A stretch of DNA of 34,245 nucleotides from an uncultured Acetatifactor sp. GTDB taxonomy: Bacteria > Bacillota > Clostridia > Lachnospirales > Lachnospiraceae. Positions within the stretch are counted from its first letter, which is position 1, and each line of letters starts with the position of its first letter. Below, one piece after another: positions 32,091 through 34,245 of this stretch. The stretch is taken from positions 1 through 34,245 of the forward strand of contig CAJUTJ010000182.1 of the NCBI GenBank assembly GCA_910589655.1. The letters run 5' to 3'. The position numbers and the translations under genes are program-made. The notes under the pieces were generated by a model, which was given only the letters and a program-made list of their open reading frames with translations, searched no databases and had not been told where the DNA came from.

Positions 32091-32275
32091 ATGCGGCGCA
32101 GAACGTTTATATGGGGAATAAGTTCCTCGCCTTGCGGAAAAGCGAGGTCGTCAAAGTCGCGCCGGACAGAACCGCGCTGATGGGGAAGGTCAATCAAAAC
32201 ATGGCGGACATGAAGGAGATACGGGAGGCAGACGAGAGGTGGCTGCGCCTCCTGTTCGGGGAGCCGATTCTGTAA
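32091..32275 (+). pseudogene. C-terminal gene remnant
   Basis: From just after a stop at 32088-32090 a coherent frame reads QDAAQNVYMGNKFLALRKSE and ends READERWLRLLFGEPIL at TAA (32273-32275). It is charged and helical, like the tail of a larger protein; an internal ATG at 32111 lacks a ribosome binding site. I do not recognise the family. GC content is higher than in the flanks, suggesting a different origin. Confidence 0.4.
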
Positions 32276-32460
32276 TCTGTGAGCAGCCGCATACAGAACC
32301 TACGCCGGATTTGCCTGCATTGGAAAATCCAACATTGGATAATCCAACGCAGGAAAAACCAATGTTGGAAAAATCTACGTTGGAAAAACCAATGCAATTA
32401 AATAGAGATAAAGAAGCGGCTACGCCGCCGGAACGGAAACGAAAGATTCTTTCTTTTTGA
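32239..32460 (+). pseudogene. Proline-rich low-complexity frame, probable gene tail
   Basis: A frame overlapping the previous remnant in another phase encodes ALENPTLDNPTQEKPMLEKS followed by a similar repeat and ends ERKRKILSF. The DNA at 32322-32394 consists of about 15-bp units like AAAACCAATGTTGGA, so the peptide is a short tandem repeat. It has no ribosome binding site and may be the tail of the preceding remnant after a frameshift. Confidence 0.35.
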
Positions 32461-32592
32461 ATATGTCTAAATAGTTCTATATATTGACTTAAATAATTCC
32501 TTTTGATTTCTTGTCAATTCCATTTTCTTTATGAAATCTTCAAAAATATCCTTTATGCTATTGATAGAATGAAATGAAAGGACATGATGATT
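32461..32592 (+). promoter_or_regulatory. AT-rich region upstream of lanF
   Basis: A sharp drop in GC marks the left edge of the lan genes. AAAGGA at 32577-32582 is the ribosome binding site. I could not place a convincing promoter. A - strand frame across this region (ending at 32467) has a helical-looking tail but is not supported as a gene. Confidence 0.35.
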
Positions 32593-33300
32593 ATGGATAT
32601 GATCTTGAAAACAACAAACCTCTGTAAAAATTTCAAAGGGCAGACAGCAGTAAACAATGTATCTCTGAACATTCAGAGAAATTCTGTCTACGGATTGCTG
32701 GGACCGAATGGAGCAGGCAAATCTACCATTCTTAAAATGCTCACTGGCATTTTGCGCCCTACATCGGGAGAAATTGAGTTTGACGGTCACGCATGGAACC
32801 GCAGCGATTTACAATCTATTGGCGCATTGATTGAAATGCCGCCCCTATACGAAAATCTGACTGCATACGAAAATCTGAAAGTGCGAACCCTTGCGCTCGG
32901 ACTTCCCGATACCCGCATTGAGGAAGTCTTACGGATTGTTGACCTTACAGACACCCGAAAAAAGAAAGCGGGACATTTTTCTTTGGGAATGAAACAGCGG
33001 CTTGGCATTGCGCTTGCGTTGTTAGCATCACCTAAATTGTTGATTTTAGATGAACCGACAAACGGGTTAGACCCTATTGGTATTCAAGAGCTACGGGAAC
33101 TTATCTGTTCTTTTCCGGCGCATGGAATTACAGTAATTTTATCCAGCCACATTTTATCCGAAGTAGAACAGATTGCGGAACACATTGGAATTATTTCTGC
33201 CGGGAAGTTAGGCTATGAAAGCAAAATAAACAAGGGCACAAGTTTAGAAGAAATTTTTATGCGTGTTGTAGCTGCTAATAACGAAAGGGGGAAAAAATAA
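32593..33300 (+). CDS. Lantibiotic immunity ABC transporter, ATP-binding protein LanF
   Basis: A 235-aa ATPase of the LanFEG family (MutF/NukF/EpiF), which removes lantibiotics from the membrane of producers or protected strains. Walker A is GPNGAGKST with K43, the signature FSLGMKQRLGIA, Walker B LLILDEPTNGLD and the switch SSHILSE. Where other ABC proteins have a Q-loop, this has IEMPPLYENL with E81, the E-loop that marks LanF proteins. ATGs at 32584, 32587 and 32593 are all possible; 32593 has the best spacing to AAAGGA. The stop overlaps lanE by one base (TAATG). Confidence 0.92.
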   Translation: MDMILKTTNLCKNFKGQTAVNNVSLNIQRNSVYGLLGPNGAGKSTILKMLTGILRPTSGEIEFDGHAWNRSDLQSIGALIEMPPLYENLTAYENLKVRTLALGLPDTRIEEVLRIVDLTDTRKKKAGHFSLGMKQRLGIALALLASPKLLILDEPTNGLDPIGIQELRELICSFPAHGITVILSSHILSEVEQIAEHIGIISAGKLGYESKINKGTSLEEIFMRVVAANNERGKK

Positions 33301-34028
33301 TGTTTCATCTTATACATTCTGAATTATTAAAAGTACGTCATACATTTGCATTAAAGCTATTTGTTGCGGCTCCTATCGTTACTTTGAGCTTAGGATACAT
33401 CTTGAGTGGAAAATTTGTTCAGCTTACAGCCTATAATTGGTGGTATATTTTGATACTGCCGATTACGATTGCTATTTGGTGTGCCAGCTTTATCAGTTGT
33501 GAAAAACGCACACAGTATCAGAATATTCTCTGCTTATCTGTTGACATGAAGAAAATCTGGATTGGCAAGCTGTTTGCGGCTGCCGTGCTGCTTTTATTAA
33601 CCAATTTTGTAATGTGGGGCGGCTGTACGCTCTTTGGTGTTTTTACCGTGATGAACATTGACCCGCTTAATGGGTTTTTCGGCTGTATGTTATTGTTTCT
33701 TGGTTACGTTTGGCAGCTTCCGCTTATTATGTGGCTTGCGAAAAAAACAAATTATCTTACCGCTATACTAATTTCCTTTAGCTGCAACATTTTATCCACG
33801 ATTGGAGCAGAAAGCGATTTGTTTTATCTCAATCCATTTGCCATTCCAGCACGCGCTGTATGCCCCTTTTTCAAAATGCATCCTAACGGTATTCCTATTG
33901 AAAATGGTTCTTTTCTGCTGAATACTGGAACAATCATTCCTGCCGTTAGTCTTAGCTTGATTTTGGCGGTATTGTGTTTTTTGCTTACAGCATGGCTTTT
34001 CACTAAAGGAGATAGAACACATGATTGA
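33300..34028 (+). CDS. Lantibiotic immunity ABC transporter permease LanE
   Basis: A 242-aa permease of the MutE/EpiE family with six hydrophobic segments. It begins MFHLIHSELLKVRHTFALKL, the usual cytoplasmic start of these ABC-2-like permeases, and contains WWYILILPITIAIWCA. With LanF and LanG it forms the immunity transporter. It overlaps both neighbours (1 bp with lanF, 8 bp with lanG), indicating coupled translation in a fixed ratio. Confidence 0.9.
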   Translation: MFHLIHSELLKVRHTFALKLFVAAPIVTLSLGYILSGKFVQLTAYNWWYILILPITIAIWCASFISCEKRTQYQNILCLSVDMKKIWIGKLFAAAVLLLLTNFVMWGGCTLFGVFTVMNIDPLNGFFGCMLLFLGYVWQLPLIMWLAKKTNYLTAILISFSCNILSTIGAESDLFYLNPFAIPARAVCPFFKMHPNGIPIENGSFLLNTGTIIPAVSLSLILAVLCFLLTAWLFTKGDRTHD

Positions 34029-34245
34029 GTTATATCATTATCTAAAAAGTGATTTTTACAAGTTGCGAAATTCTTCGTTTTTTTGGGTACATGCTTTATT
34101 CCCGTTTCTGGGAGTAGCACTTGTTTTACTGTATGCGACATTTGCGGCTGTAAACGATATAAACAAAATTGCGGTATTCTTTCAGCTTTTCGCAATCGCA
34201 TATCCTTTTGTTATTAGTATCGTTTGTGAGATTATCGCAGGACAG
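34021..34245 (+). CDS. Lantibiotic immunity ABC transporter permease LanG (partial)
   Basis: The first 75 codons of a second permease, MIELYHYLKSDFYKLRNSSF, followed by two hydrophobic segments (ALFPFLGVALVLLYATFAAV and FFQLFAIAYPFVISIVC). The start resembles MutG/EpiG proteins, which always follow LanE. The gene is cut by the window end. Whether lantibiotic synthesis genes or a LanRK system follow cannot be seen. Confidence 0.88.
   Translation, partial: MIELYHYLKSDFYKLRNSSFFWVHALFPFLGVALVLLYATFAAVNDINKIAVFFQLFAIAYPFVISIVCEIIAGQ

Noticed and set aside
32467..32790. - strand frame of 107 codons with a helical-looking C-terminus
   Set aside because: Its N-terminal half is the antisense of lanF, no ribosome binding site is seen, and the composition of the first half is not protein-like. 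The tail may be a remnant but cannot be supported.

Overview
The window looks like chromosome of an anaerobic, moderately low-GC Firmicute, most likely Lachnospiraceae. This is inferred from strong AGGAGG-type ribosome binding sites, TTGACA/TATAAT promoters, a type II-A CRISPR locus, MetNIQ, an Rrf2 regulator, a GH42 beta-galactosidase, a clostridial-type carbamate kinase and a LanFEG immunity cassette. No rRNA, tRNA, integrase or complete transposon was seen.

Region 1 (1-7604) is a type II-A CRISPR-Cas locus on the + strand: cas9, cas1, cas2 and csn2, tightly coupled, then a 70-nt leader and an array of 22 repeats and 21 spacers ending in a strong terminator. All nuclease and integrase active-site residues are present. 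Cas9 has two CxxC pairs in its HNH domain and lacks the RxR PAM-reading motif of S. pyogenes Cas9. One spacer sequence occurs three times, once inverted. No convincing tracrRNA is inside the window; it may lie off the left edge.

Region 2 (7756-14499) holds housekeeping genes: a membrane-anchored XRE regulator with a signal peptidase II, a peroxiredoxin with YaaA (peroxide defence), a convergent carbamate kinase with a long structured 5' leader, and a GH42 beta-galactosidase. Convergent pairs share bidirectional terminators.

Region 3 (14660-21217) contains a lone aroA with an internal insertion, then what looks like a sulfur amino-acid unit: cysK, metN, metI, metQ and an Rrf2 regulator with four cysteines. 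The cysK promoter carries a dyad at the start of transcription that could be the Rrf2 site. The gaps here are full of repeats: a stem-loop cluster before cysK, a 25-bp tandem repeat before metQ, and three diverged hairpin repeats before rrf2.

Region 4 (21218-27457, - strand) has a tocopherol-cyclase-like protein, a LacI-type regulator and a heterodimeric ABC exporter. The exporter's promoter contains a palindrome between -35 and -10 and is followed by a 250-nt leader that can fold into a multibranched RNA.

Region 5 (27741-34245, + strand) has an apparently self-regulated operon (membrane protein, winged-helix regulator, FtsX-like permease, ATPase), then a decayed stretch with a LytTR-type promoter driving a response regulator truncated after 22 codons, fragments of other genes, and lanF, lanE and the start of lanG (lantibiotic immunity). 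The last stretch looks like the edge of an acquired, partly eroded module.
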